A stretch of 20,111 nt of DNA, taken from contig CAUDZT010000042.1 of NCBI GenBank assembly GCA_958453935.1, forward strand, positions 1 to 20,111, read 5' to 3'. Shown one piece after another: positions 7,110-13,863 of the stretch. Position numbers and translations under genes: made by a program. The first letter of the stretch is position 1. Every line of letters starts with the position of its first letter. The notes under the pieces were generated by a model. It did not search any database, had not been told where the DNA came from, and saw only the letters and a program-made list of their open reading frames with translations. The DNA is from an uncultured Collinsella sp. (GTDB lineage Bacteria > Actinomycetota > Coriobacteriia > Coriobacteriales > Coriobacteriaceae).

Positions 7110-7445
7110 ATGTGCGATTGCATCTTCTGCAAAATTGCCAGCCACGAGATCCCCTCGACCGTTGTCTATGAGGACGATCAGGTCATCGCGTTCGACGACC
7201 TTAACCCCCAGGCGCCGGTCCACACGCTCGTGATCCCCAAGAAGCACTACGGCGACATCGCCGACAACGTGCCGGCCGAGACCATGGGCGCCATGGCTCA
7301 CGCCATCCAGGAGGTCGCCAAGGCCAAGGGTCTGGAGGACGGTTTCCGCGTCATCTCCAACAAGGGCGTCAATGCCGGCCAGACCGTCATGCACTTCCAC
7401 ATGCACGTCCTCGGCGGCAAGAACCTGGGCGAGAACCTCATCTGA
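7110..7445 (+). CDS. HIT-family nucleotide hydrolase (HINT-like)
   Basis: A 111-residue product beginning MCDCIFCKIASHEIPS, with the DDLNPQAPVHTLVIPKKH block (29-46) and NAGQTVMHFHMHVLGG (88-103) containing the histidine triad His95-x-His97-x-His99. The histidines form the AMP-transfer active site. Bacterial HINT proteins hydrolyse purine phosphoramidates and adenylated by-products. The frame is open to GTG 7092, but ATG 7110 has GAAAGGA 8 bases upstream and begins at the conserved C-x-C-I-F-C motif. It is complete and of normal family length. Confidence 0.93.
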   Translation: MCDCIFCKIASHEIPSTVVYEDDQVIAFDDLNPQAPVHTLVIPKKHYGDIADNVPAETMGAMAHAIQEVAKAKGLEDGFRVISNKGVNAGQTVMHFHMHVLGGKNLGENLI

Positions 7446-7486
7446 GGGCGCGTAGCCCGTCGACTTGGCTGCCTTTGGAGTAATCT

Positions 7487-8377
7487 ATGCAGCTTTCTCA
7501 ACTCGAATACCTTCAAGCGGTAGCGAACTATGGCGGCGTGCGCAAAGCAGCTCGCGCCGTTCATGTGAGTCCGCAGGCCGTTTCGTCGGCAATCAAAAAG
7601 TTGGAATCTGAGTATCAGATTGTTTTGCTCGATCGATCGGCGGGGGAGGCTGTTTTGTCTCCGGCGGGCAGAGAATTTGCACGTCGTGCACGCGTGATCT
7701 TGGCACAAGTCGACGATCTCAAAAAGTACGCTCAATCGAGGGGCGACGGCGTTTCGCCCGATGGCCACTTTCGTCTTTACGCCCCCTGCCTTCATGGACG
7801 GGGGCGCCTTTTTGCCGAAAAATGGTATGACTCGTTTGAACGCTCGCACCCTCAGATTCATCTTGATGTTTGGCATCAGCCAACGGCAACATGCTTTGAA
7901 TCACTTATGCTTGGAATTTCGGACGCGGCTATCTCATTCGAGGAACCACGGGACAGCGTCCTTTCTTCAAAATATTTGGGTGAAAAAGAGCTCAAGGTTC
8001 TTTCGTGCCCAGCGGGTCATCAATCTGTGGGCGCCATGACCATTCGCGAGTTACTGGGCGGCAGGCTCGCTGTTCCCATTAATTTGTCGCCCTGTCTCAA
8101 TGCAATCAATCAATGTCCCGAAGCCCAGCTCGTCAATTTTCGCTTCCGTGATGTTGAATACGGAAGCAGGGCTCAGACTGAGTTTCTTCAAGCCGGGGGA
8201 TTGATATTGAGTTTGTCTGGGTCCTCTCTCGCATCGGATGGGTCAGAAGTGAGTGAGTGCTCCATTGAAGGTTCGCGTGATGTAACCTTGCCTATCTACT
8301 TTTGCTATCGGCAAAATTCCTGGACTGATCGACACCAGACGGTTTTTCTGCACCTATTGCGTCATCTTGCTTCGTGA
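7487..8377 (+). CDS. LysR-type transcriptional regulator
   Basis: A 296-residue product. The N-terminal helix-turn-helix is at about 17-40 (GGVRKAARAVHVSPQAVSSA then IKKLE), with LLDRSAGEAVLSPAGREF next, which is the standard LysR wing region. A periplasmic-binding-like effector domain follows from about residue 92. GGAG stands 7 bases before ATG 7487. The gene is visibly AT-richer and uses more T- and A-ending codons than xseB or the acetate kinases, a trait shared with the MFS gene downstream, so the two may have been acquired together. The effector is unknown. The neighbouring transporter is the obvious candidate target, although LysR regulators are more often divergent from their targets than upstream in tandem. 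Confidence 0.9.
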   Translation: MQLSQLEYLQAVANYGGVRKAARAVHVSPQAVSSAIKKLESEYQIVLLDRSAGEAVLSPAGREFARRARVILAQVDDLKKYAQSRGDGVSPDGHFRLYAPCLHGRGRLFAEKWYDSFERSHPQIHLDVWHQPTATCFESLMLGISDAAISFEEPRDSVLSSKYLGEKELKVLSCPAGHQSVGAMTIRELLGGRLAVPINLSPCLNAINQCPEAQLVNFRFRDVEYGSRAQTEFLQAGGLILSLSGSSLASDGSEVSECSIEGSRDVTLPIYFCYRQNSWTDRHQTVFLHLLRHLAS

Positions 8378-8395
8378 AATTAATTGGCTTCGAGA

Positions 8396-8414
8396 CGTCA
8401 AGTGATTATTGACG
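8396..8414. promoter_or_regulatory. Inverted repeat between the LysR and MFS genes
   Basis: CGTCAA (8396-8401) and TTGACG (8409-8414) form a 6-bp inverted repeat with a 7-base spacer, 83 bases before the MFS start. The size and position fit either a regulator operator or a weak hairpin after the LysR gene. I cannot tell which. Confidence 0.3.
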
Positions 8415-8496
8415 CCTTGTAACACATGGCTGACAGCTTTGCCCTCATGCTTTTCCAAGATTCCGATTTAGATTGCTGACTCTTGGAGGGCGGAGC

Positions 8497-9657
8497 ATGA
8501 AAAACCGTACGGTTTTGCTTTATATGACGTTCGTTTTTCTGTCGAACTTCAGCACCATCTTGTATTTTCTAACTGTCTACCTTGAGTTCGTCGGGCTTTC
8601 GATGGTAGCGATTTCTAGCATGATGATTGCATATCAAGTGAGCAAGTTCATCCTTGAAGTTCCCACTGGCTATATTGCTGATAGGTTTGGACGAAAGACT
8701 AGCGGTCTCGTTGGCGTTGTGGGAATGCTTGGATACTACGCCGCCCTGCTTCTCGTCCGTTCTCCTTTGCTTTTAATCGGCGCGTTTGCCCTCAAAGGTT
8801 TTGCCGTTGCATGTGTGAGCGGATCCATAGAAGCGATTTACATTGACAGCGTCTCTCGGGACCAGCTCGTAAGACTTAATGTCGTTGAGCGATTTGTTTT
8901 CTATTCCTCTTATGCCATCTCCGCTTGTGTGGGCGGTTTCATTTCGTCCGTCGGTGCATACCTCATTGGTCTTTCGGCAGATATCATCGCAATGGTGTTG
9001 ACGTTGGTTGTCGTTATCTGCATTCCTGAGATGCGAAGAGGGGGCACTGCGGCGACACCTGAGCTTGGAATGAGCCCGAAGATGATTGGTGCTGCTATTA
9101 CGGGTAATGGCGTTCTTCGGTCATCGTTCATCATGGACTGTTCTCAGGCATTTGCCTTCGTCGCCCTGGAAGATTTTTTCTCACTGTTGCTTGCAGGCCG
9201 CGGAATGAATGCCGTCGCTTCGGGCGTGACCATTGCGGTCCAGCTCCTTGTCTCCGCCTCCATAGGGTTTATTGTGCCCAGCGCGATTACTCGTGTCGAC
9301 AAGGGCCGTTTTGCGCGTATTTGCGGCATCATTCGCTTAGTATTGACAGCTTTGTTTTTGATTCCCCTTACTCCGGTTAATTTGCTGCCCGTGTTCTATG
9401 TGCTGCAGACGGTTGCGTACTCGTTGTTTGCCCCAATTAAATACTCAATTTTTCAAAAGGCAGCCGATTCTTCGATGCGCTGTTCACTGATTTCGGTTCA
9501 AAGCCAGATGGTGGCGGTGGGTGCCGTTCTTTTCTATCTGCTCAACGCTGTGTTGAGTAGCGTTGCGGGCATTCGAGTCGTATTGCTTGTCGCGCTCGGG
9601 ATTTCTTCCCTTGTGTATATCCCCGCGCTATTTCGTCTTACACGCCAAAGGTCATGA
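8497..9657 (+). CDS. Major facilitator superfamily transporter
   Basis: A 386-residue, strongly hydrophobic protein with about 12 predicted membrane helices. The loop after helix 2 carries EVPTGYIADRFGRKTSG (54-70), the MFS motif A (D-R-x-G-R-K). ATG 8497 is preceded by GGAGGGCGGAGC; the frame also extends to a TTG at 8473 that lacks such a site. Base composition is lower in G+C than the flanking housekeeping genes and matches the LysR gene upstream. The substrate cannot be read from sequence; the overall pattern resembles drug or small-metabolite efflux permeases. Confidence 0.87.
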   Translation: MKNRTVLLYMTFVFLSNFSTILYFLTVYLEFVGLSMVAISSMMIAYQVSKFILEVPTGYIADRFGRKTSGLVGVVGMLGYYAALLLVRSPLLLIGAFALKGFAVACVSGSIEAIYIDSVSRDQLVRLNVVERFVFYSSYAISACVGGFISSVGAYLIGLSADIIAMVLTLVVVICIPEMRRGGTAATPELGMSPKMIGAAITGNGVLRSSFIMDCSQAFAFVALEDFFSLLLAGRGMNAVASGVTIAVQLLVSASIGFIVPSAITRVDKGRFARICGIIRLVLTALFLIPLTPVNLLPVFYVLQTVAYSLFAPIKYSIFQKAADSSMRCSLISVQSQMVAVGAVLFYLLNAVLSSVAGIRVVLLVALGISSLVYIPALFRLTRQRS

Positions 9658-9690
9658 GTATTTGGGCACCGATAACTTATATATCAACGC

Positions 9691-9724
9691 AATAAACCCG
9701 AGCGCGAGGGCGTTTGGGTTTATT
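9691..9724. terminator. Hairpin after the MFS gene
   Basis: A perfect 9-bp stem (9691-9699 with 9716-9724) around a 16-base GC-rich loop lies 33 bases after the MFS stop. The right arm ends TTTATTATT, giving a U-rich tail on the plus strand, so it is likely the terminator of the LysR-MFS pair. It also sits in the leader of the first acetate kinase if transcription continues. Confidence 0.55.
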
Positions 9725-9777
9725 ATTGAAGCGTATGTAACCTGGCGGCGCCACACCGCCTGTTAGTAGGGAGACAC

Positions 9778-10956
9778 ATGAACGTTCTGGTCGTCAACGC
9801 AGGATCTTCGACCCTTAAGTATCAGGTCATCGATACCAAGTCCCACAAGGTGTCCGCAAAGGGCTCCTGCGAGCGCGTCTGCTTTACCGGCGGTACCTTC
9901 ACCCACGCTGCCAACGGCTCCAAGAAGGTGACCGAGAACATCGAGTTCCCCGACCACAAGGTCGCCATCGAGGTCGTCCTGAAGGACCTCGAGGCCAACG
10001 GCGTCAAGATCGAGGGTATCGGCCACCGTATCGTTCAGGGCGGTTGGTACTTCGGTGATTCCTCCCTCGTCGACGAGGACGTCCTCGCCAAGATCCGCGA
10101 GGTCGCTCCGCTCGCCCCGCTGCACAATAACCCCGAGGCCAACGTTATCGAGTACTGCCTCGAGCAGTATCCCGACCTGCCCAACGTCACGGTCTATGAC
10201 ACCGCTTTCCACTTCAACATGCCCGAGGTTGCCAAGACTTACGCTCTGCCCAAGGATGTTTGCGACAAGCTGCACATCCGTAAGTACGGCGCCCACGGCA
10301 CCAGCTACCGCTACATCTCCAAGAAGGTCGCCGAGATGACCAACGGCGGGGCCCGCAAGGTCGTCGTGTGCCATATCGGCTCCGGCGCTTCCCTGTGTGC
10401 TATCGAGGACGGCAAGTGCATGGACACCACCATGGGCTTGACGCCGCTCGACGGCGTCATGATGGGCACCCGCTGCGGCTCCATCGACCCGGCTACCGTG
10501 TGCTACCTGCAGCGCGAGGGCGGCTACACCTTCGACGAGGTCGACGAGATGATGAACAAGAAGTCCGGCCTTTTGGCTGTGACCGGCGGCAAGACCAACG
10601 ACTGCCGCAACGTCGAGGAGCTCGCCGCCGCCGGTGACCCCGAGGCCCAGCTTGCCTTCGATATGTTCGTCTACAAGATTGCCGCCAAGGCTGCCGAGAT
10701 GGCCACCTCCATGTGCGGTATGGACACCCTGGTCTTCACTGCCGGCATCGGTGAGCACGCTCCTGCCGTCCGCGCCGGCGTGGCCGACCGCCTGGCCTTT
10801 ATGGGCGTCAAGATGGATCATGCCCGCAACGCCCTGCGTGGTGACGGCGCATGGTGCCTGTCTGCCAAGGATTCCAAGGTTAAGATTTTCGTTATCCCCA
10901 CGGACGAGGAGTTCATGATCGCTTCCGACGTCGAGCGCATCGTCAACGGCAAGTAA
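9778..10956 (+). CDS. ackA: Acetate kinase paralogue 1 with altered active-site motifs
   Basis: A 392-residue product of normal family length. It has the N-terminal NAGSSTLKYQ (7-16), GHRIVQGG (82-89), FDTAFH-type VYDTAFH with Asp141, KYGAHGTSYRY (169-179), CHIGSGAS (198-205), TRCGSIDPAT (231-240) and TAGIGEH (321-327). Acetate kinase transfers phosphate between acetyl phosphate and ADP. Compared with Methanosarcina thermophila acetate kinase, three conserved residues differ: Ser12 is Thr12, His184 is Tyr177 and Asn211 is Ser202, while the catalytic Arg91, Asp148, His180 and Arg241 equivalents are kept. Codon use is highly biased, arguing for strong expression. AGGGAG precedes ATG 9778. It is followed by its own terminator and a second acetate kinase. 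Acetate kinase fold is certain; altered kinetics or specificity is inference. Confidence 0.93.
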   Translation: MNVLVVNAGSSTLKYQVIDTKSHKVSAKGSCERVCFTGGTFTHAANGSKKVTENIEFPDHKVAIEVVLKDLEANGVKIEGIGHRIVQGGWYFGDSSLVDEDVLAKIREVAPLAPLHNNPEANVIEYCLEQYPDLPNVTVYDTAFHFNMPEVAKTYALPKDVCDKLHIRKYGAHGTSYRYISKKVAEMTNGGARKVVVCHIGSGASLCAIEDGKCMDTTMGLTPLDGVMMGTRCGSIDPATVCYLQREGGYTFDEVDEMMNKKSGLLAVTGGKTNDCRNVEELAAAGDPEAQLAFDMFVYKIAAKAAEMATSMCGMDTLVFTAGIGEHAPAVRAGVADRLAFMGVKMDHARNALRGDGAWCLSAKDSKVKIFVIPTDEEFMIASDVERIVNGK

Positions 10957-10960
10957 TTGC

Positions 10961-11006
10961 AAAAGGGGAGGGGCTGGACGACCGAGCGCCGTTCGGCCCC
11001 TCTTTT
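10961..11006 (+). terminator. Terminator after acetate kinase 1
   Basis: GAGGGGC (10968-10974) pairs with GCCCCTC (10996-11002), and TTTT follows at 11003-11006, four bases after the gene's stop codon region. This indicates that the two acetate kinase genes are at least partly transcribed separately. Confidence 0.65.
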
Positions 11007-11030
11007 GTGCTCGTTGGGCGATATGCCTGA

Positions 11031-11068
11031 TAGTTATTTATTAAGTTGTGATAACTTCTTATTAACAT
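11031..11068 (+). promoter_or_regulatory. AT-rich tract, likely promoter region of acetate kinase 2
   Basis: This 38-base stretch is strikingly AT-rich for the window and stands 52-90 bases before the second acetate kinase. It contains AAGTTGTGATAACTT, a small inverted repeat, and TATTAA at 11060-11065. No strong -35/-10 pair can be assigned. Confidence 0.3.
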
Positions 11069-11120
11069 GCGGCCGCCTTAAGGGGTCTGCGTCGACCGTA
11101 TTGCACTGCAAAGGAGTCTC

Positions 11121-12299
11121 ATGAACGTACTTGTTGTCAACGCCGGTAGCTCAAGCCTTAAATATCAGCTTTTGGATACCGATACCCGCGAGGTTTTCGC
11201 CAAGGGCAACTGCGAACGTATCGGTTCGGACGTGGGCATCTTTGGCCACTCCGAGAACGGTGGCGCCAAGCAAACCGAGGAGGCCCCCTTCCCGGATCAC
11301 CGTTCGGCTATCGCACGCGTGCTCGAAGAGCTCGAGAAGACCGACTTTACGATCGATGGCATCGGCCACCGTATCGTTCAGGGTGGCTGGTACTTCGATG
11401 ATTCCGCGGTCGTCGACGATGAGGTCATGGCTAAGATCCTCGAGGTGGCACCGCTTGCCCCGCTACACAACTACGGCGAGGCAGCGGCAATCGAGTATTG
11501 TCGCGAGAAGTATCCGGAGCTGCCCAACGTGGCCGTCTTCGACACCTCGTTCCACATGACTATGCCCGAGGTCGCCTACACCTACGCCCTGCCCAAGGAC
11601 GTGCGTGACAAGTATCACGTGCGCAAGTACGGCGCCCACGGCACAAGCCACCGCTATGAGTGGATGATGGCCAAGGAGATCCTGGGTTCGCGCTGCCACC
11701 GTCTGCTTTCGTGTCATCTGGGCAACGGCGCTTCGCTCGCCGCCATTGAGGACGGCGTCTGCCGCGACACCACGATGGGCTTAACTCCGCTCGACGGCCT
11801 GATGATGGGCACCCGTTGTGGTTCCATAGACCCGGCTACCGTGTGCTACCTGCAGCGCGAGGGCGGCTACAGCTACCAGGAAGTCGATGACATGATGAAC
11901 AAGCAGTCTGGTCTGCTTGCCATCTCGGGCATCTCCAACGACGCCCGTGACATCCGTACGCGCGCCTCCGAGGGCGACGAGCGCTGCCTGCTCGCCTTCG
12001 ATATGTTCGCCTACAAGGCCATGCAGCAGGCCGGCTCCATGATCGCTTCCATGGCGGGCGTCGACACCATTACCTTTACCGCCGGCATCGGCGAGAATGA
12101 CTGGTCGATCCGCAAGGCCTTCTGCGACTGCTTCGAGTGGCTGGGCGTGCGCATCGACAACAACAAGAACCGCGAGGCCGTGGGCAACGGTCCGCAGGTC
12201 ATCAGCGCCGCCGGTTCCGCCGTCACGGTCATGGTCATCCCCACCGACGAGGAATACATGATCGCCCACGACGTCGAGCGTCTGACCGCGAATAACTAG
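11121..12299 (+). CDS. ackA: Acetate kinase paralogue 2 (canonical active site)
   Basis: A 392-residue product aligning almost without gaps to the acetate kinase just upstream. The motifs are canonical here: NAGSSSLKYQ (7-16), GHRIVQGG (82-89), Asp141, KYGAHGTSHRY (169-179), CHLGNGAS (198-205), TRCGSIDPAT (231-240), TAGIGEN (320-326) and PTDEEYMIA near the C-terminus. Both copies have Ala where most acetate kinases have Phe in the acetate pocket (the G-x-HGTS position), and Gln instead of His in GHRIVQGG. AAAGGAG lies 5 bases before ATG 11121. A strong terminator follows. With the convergent pta gene it completes the acetyl-CoA to acetate pathway, making one ATP per acetate. Confidence 0.95.
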   Translation: MNVLVVNAGSSSLKYQLLDTDTREVFAKGNCERIGSDVGIFGHSENGGAKQTEEAPFPDHRSAIARVLEELEKTDFTIDGIGHRIVQGGWYFDDSAVVDDEVMAKILEVAPLAPLHNYGEAAAIEYCREKYPELPNVAVFDTSFHMTMPEVAYTYALPKDVRDKYHVRKYGAHGTSHRYEWMMAKEILGSRCHRLLSCHLGNGASLAAIEDGVCRDTTMGLTPLDGLMMGTRCGSIDPATVCYLQREGGYSYQEVDDMMNKQSGLLAISGISNDARDIRTRASEGDERCLLAFDMFAYKAMQQAGSMIASMAGVDTITFTAGIGENDWSIRKAFCDCFEWLGVRIDNNKNREAVGNGPQVISAAGSAVTVMVIPTDEEYMIAHDVERLTANN

Positions 12300-12321
12300 T
12301 GCGTTCGCTTGCGATTGAACG

Positions 12322-12357
12322 AAAGGCCTCCTGAGCAGCAGCTCAGGAGGCCTTTTT
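12322..12357. terminator. Strong intrinsic terminator after acetate kinase 2
   Basis: A perfect 15-bp stem (12322-12336 with 12341-12355) with an AGCA loop and a run of five T at 12353-12357. It begins 22 bases after the acetate kinase stop. The left side begins with AAA, so it may also stop transcription arriving on the minus strand. Confidence 0.93.
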
Positions 12358-12361
12358 GCTA

Positions 12362-12505
12362 GCAGGCGGAAATTCCAGTCCCAAAGTGATCATCACCAGT
12401 AACGCCTGCGCTCCCAGCAACGACACCCATCCATTCAGATCCTCAGCCCCAGCTCGTAGCCAAGCCGCCGTCCACTCCAGATGCTCTGAATGCTTCGTAG
12501 CAGTA
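12362..12505. other. Unassigned intergenic DNA between ackA and pta
   Basis: I see no convincing gene here on either strand. A 7-bp inverted repeat (12362-12368 with 12403-12409) encloses a small palindrome GTGATCATCAC at 12386-12396. The remainder, 12410-12505, has ordinary composition and no recognisable motif. Frames longer than about 20 codons with ribosome sites were not found by eye. Confidence 0.5.
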
Positions 12506-12636
12506 GAAGGCCGTACGGGCTAACCCCTGAAAACATTCCGCAGACCAGAAACGCCCCCGTTCGTAGCTCCGAAGGAGCAGAACGGGGGCGTTTCATTGGT
12601 CGAGGACGTTTTCAGGGGTTAGCCCGTACGGCCTTC
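12506..12636. repeat. Nested palindrome with perfect 29-bp arms, 3' of pta
   Basis: The outer arms 12506-12534 and 12608-12636 are perfectly complementary over 29 bp. Inside lies a second perfect 15-bp stem (12548-12562 with 12580-12594), extended by 5 bp after a 2-base bulge (12543-12547 with 12597-12601), and capped by a third small stem GCTCC-GAA-GGAGC (12566-12578). The element ends 15 bases from the pta stop codon, and the whole unit lies between two convergent genes. It may work as a two-way terminator; no long U-run follows any stem. Confidence 0.85.
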
Positions 12637-12651
12637 GGGCGAGTGCGTCCG

Positions 12652-13632
12652 CTACTCAGCCATCTGAGCCTGGACGGCGGTGATGGCTACGACACCCACG
12701 ATGTCGTCGGCAGAGCAGCCGCGCGAAAGGTCGTTAACCGGCTTGGCGATGCCCTGCAGGATGGGGCCGTAAGCGTCGGCGCCGGCGAAGCGCTGGACCA
12801 GCTTGTAGCCGATGTTGCCGGCCTCGAGATCGGGGAACACAAGCACGTTGGCCTTGCCGGCAACGGAGGAGCCGGGGGCCTTGAGCTGGGCGACGGTGGG
12901 AACGATGGCGGCGTCGAGCTGCAGGTCGCCATCGATGGCGAGCTCGGGAGCCTTCTCCTTGCAGAACTTAACGGCCTCCTGGACCTTCTTGGCGACCTCG
13001 CCGCCGGCGGAGCCCATGGTGGAGTAGGAGAGCATGGCCACGTGCGGCTCGACGCTGCCCATAAAGGTGGACCAGGAGTGAGCGGAGGCGATGGCGATCT
13101 CGGATAGCTCGTCGGAGGACGGGTTGATGTTGAGGCCGCAGTCGGCGAAGATCAGCGTACCGTCGGTGCCGAACTGCGGGGTGTCGGTGCACATCACGAA
13201 GAAGGCCGAGACCAGCTTGGTACCCGGGGCGGTCTTAAGGATCTGCAGCGCGGGGCGCAGGGTGTCGGCGGTGGAGTGGCAGGCGCCGGAGACCAGGCCG
13301 TCGGCGTCACCCATCTTGACCATCATGGTGCCAAAGTAGGTGGCGTCCATCACCTGGGCGCGAGCCTGCTCGATGGTGACGCCCTTCTTGGCGCGGAGCT
13401 CGGCAAACTTCTGCGCGTACTCCTCGTGCTTCTCGGCATTGCGCGGATCGATGACGGTGGCGCCGGGAACGTTGATCTCGTCGGGGTTGCCCAGGATGAC
13501 GATTTTTGCCAGGCCCTCCTCGATGATCTTGGTGGCCGCGACGATGGTGCGCGGATCCTCGCCCTCGGGCAGGACGATCGTCTTAAGGTCGGCCTTGGCG
13601 GCAGACTTCATACGGTTAAGGAAATCGCTCAT
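12652..13632 (-). CDS. pta: Phosphate acetyltransferase
   Basis: A 326-residue product, the length of short-form Pta without the N-terminal DRTGG/regulatory domain. It begins MSDFLNRMKSAAKADLKTIV with LPEGEDPRT next, then ATYFGTMMVKMGDADGLVSG, the ACHSTADTLRPALQI block and the C-terminal NVLVFPDLEAGNIGYKL then RFAGADAYGPILQG, all typical of PTA_PTB enzymes. It converts acetyl-CoA and phosphate to acetyl phosphate, the substrate of the acetate kinases converging on it. AAGGAG stands 5 bases before ATG 13632. A 10-bp hairpin lies in its leader, and a large palindrome begins 15 bases after its stop. Confidence 0.95.
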   Translation of the reverse strand: MSDFLNRMKSAAKADLKTIVLPEGEDPRTIVAATKIIEEGLAKIVILGNPDEINVPGATVIDPRNAEKHEEYAQKFAELRAKKGVTIEQARAQVMDATYFGTMMVKMGDADGLVSGACHSTADTLRPALQILKTAPGTKLVSAFFVMCTDTPQFGTDGTLIFADCGLNINPSSDELSEIAIASAHSWSTFMGSVEPHVAMLSYSTMGSAGGEVAKKVQEAVKFCKEKAPELAIDGDLQLDAAIVPTVAQLKAPGSSVAGKANVLVFPDLEAGNIGYKLVQRFAGADAYGPILQGIAKPVNDLSRGCSADDIVGVVAITAVQAQMAE

Positions 13633-13684
13633 GTTACTCCTTACAAGCGTTTCACTAAGCTCCAGGCGCCCGGCTGTTCACGAA

Positions 13685-13707
13685 TAAACCCGCTGCTAGC
13701 GGGTTTA
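13685..13707 (-). promoter_or_regulatory. Perfect hairpin in the pta leader
   Basis: A perfect 10-bp stem (13685-13694 with 13698-13707) with a 3-base loop lies about 53 bases upstream of the pta start. On the minus strand it is followed by TTCGTG, which is not a terminator tail. It resembles the leader hairpin of the C69 dipeptidase in stem length but not in sequence. Confidence 0.5.
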
Positions 13708-13759
13708 CCTTTCAAATTTGTACGCCGCGGTGCTTGAGCTTTCCTTGTGTGGCAAGCTC

Positions 13760-13765
13760 ATTATA
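13760..13765 (-). promoter_or_regulatory. Consensus -10 box for pta
   Basis: Read on the minus strand, 13765-13760 is a perfect TATAAT, 128 bases before the pta start. The -35 position has no good match. It lies only 14 bp from the plus-strand -10 box assigned to glf. Confidence 0.42.
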
Positions 13766-13779
13766 GGACGCATTAGCGC

Positions 13780-13785
13780 TATAAT
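13780..13785 (+). promoter_or_regulatory. Consensus -10 box for glf
   Basis: A perfect TATAAT at 13780-13785, 78 bases before the glf start codon. No good TTGACA-like -35 exists upstream; the -35 region overlaps the divergent pta -10. Confidence 0.42.
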
Positions 13786-13863
13786 CGCTCTGATAAATAT
13801 GTCTCGAAGAATGTTCGAGAAAAGCCCAGCTAACGAGCCCGTGGCTTTTGACAAGGAGTATCG

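Noticed and set aside
7446..7486. Small GGGC-GCGTA-GCCC hairpin after the HIT gene
   Set aside because: Only 4 bp of stem and no U-run; too weak to call a terminator.
9763..10962. Open frame of 399 codons antisense to acetate kinase 1
   Set aside because: A Gly/Val/Leu/His-rich translation with no motifs, fully covered by a highly expressed, well-conserved gene.
12506..12636. Palindrome as a miniature transposable element
   Set aside because: No target-site duplication was seen at its ends, arms do not match those of the other palindromes here, and no transposase is nearby. Not excluded without a genome search.
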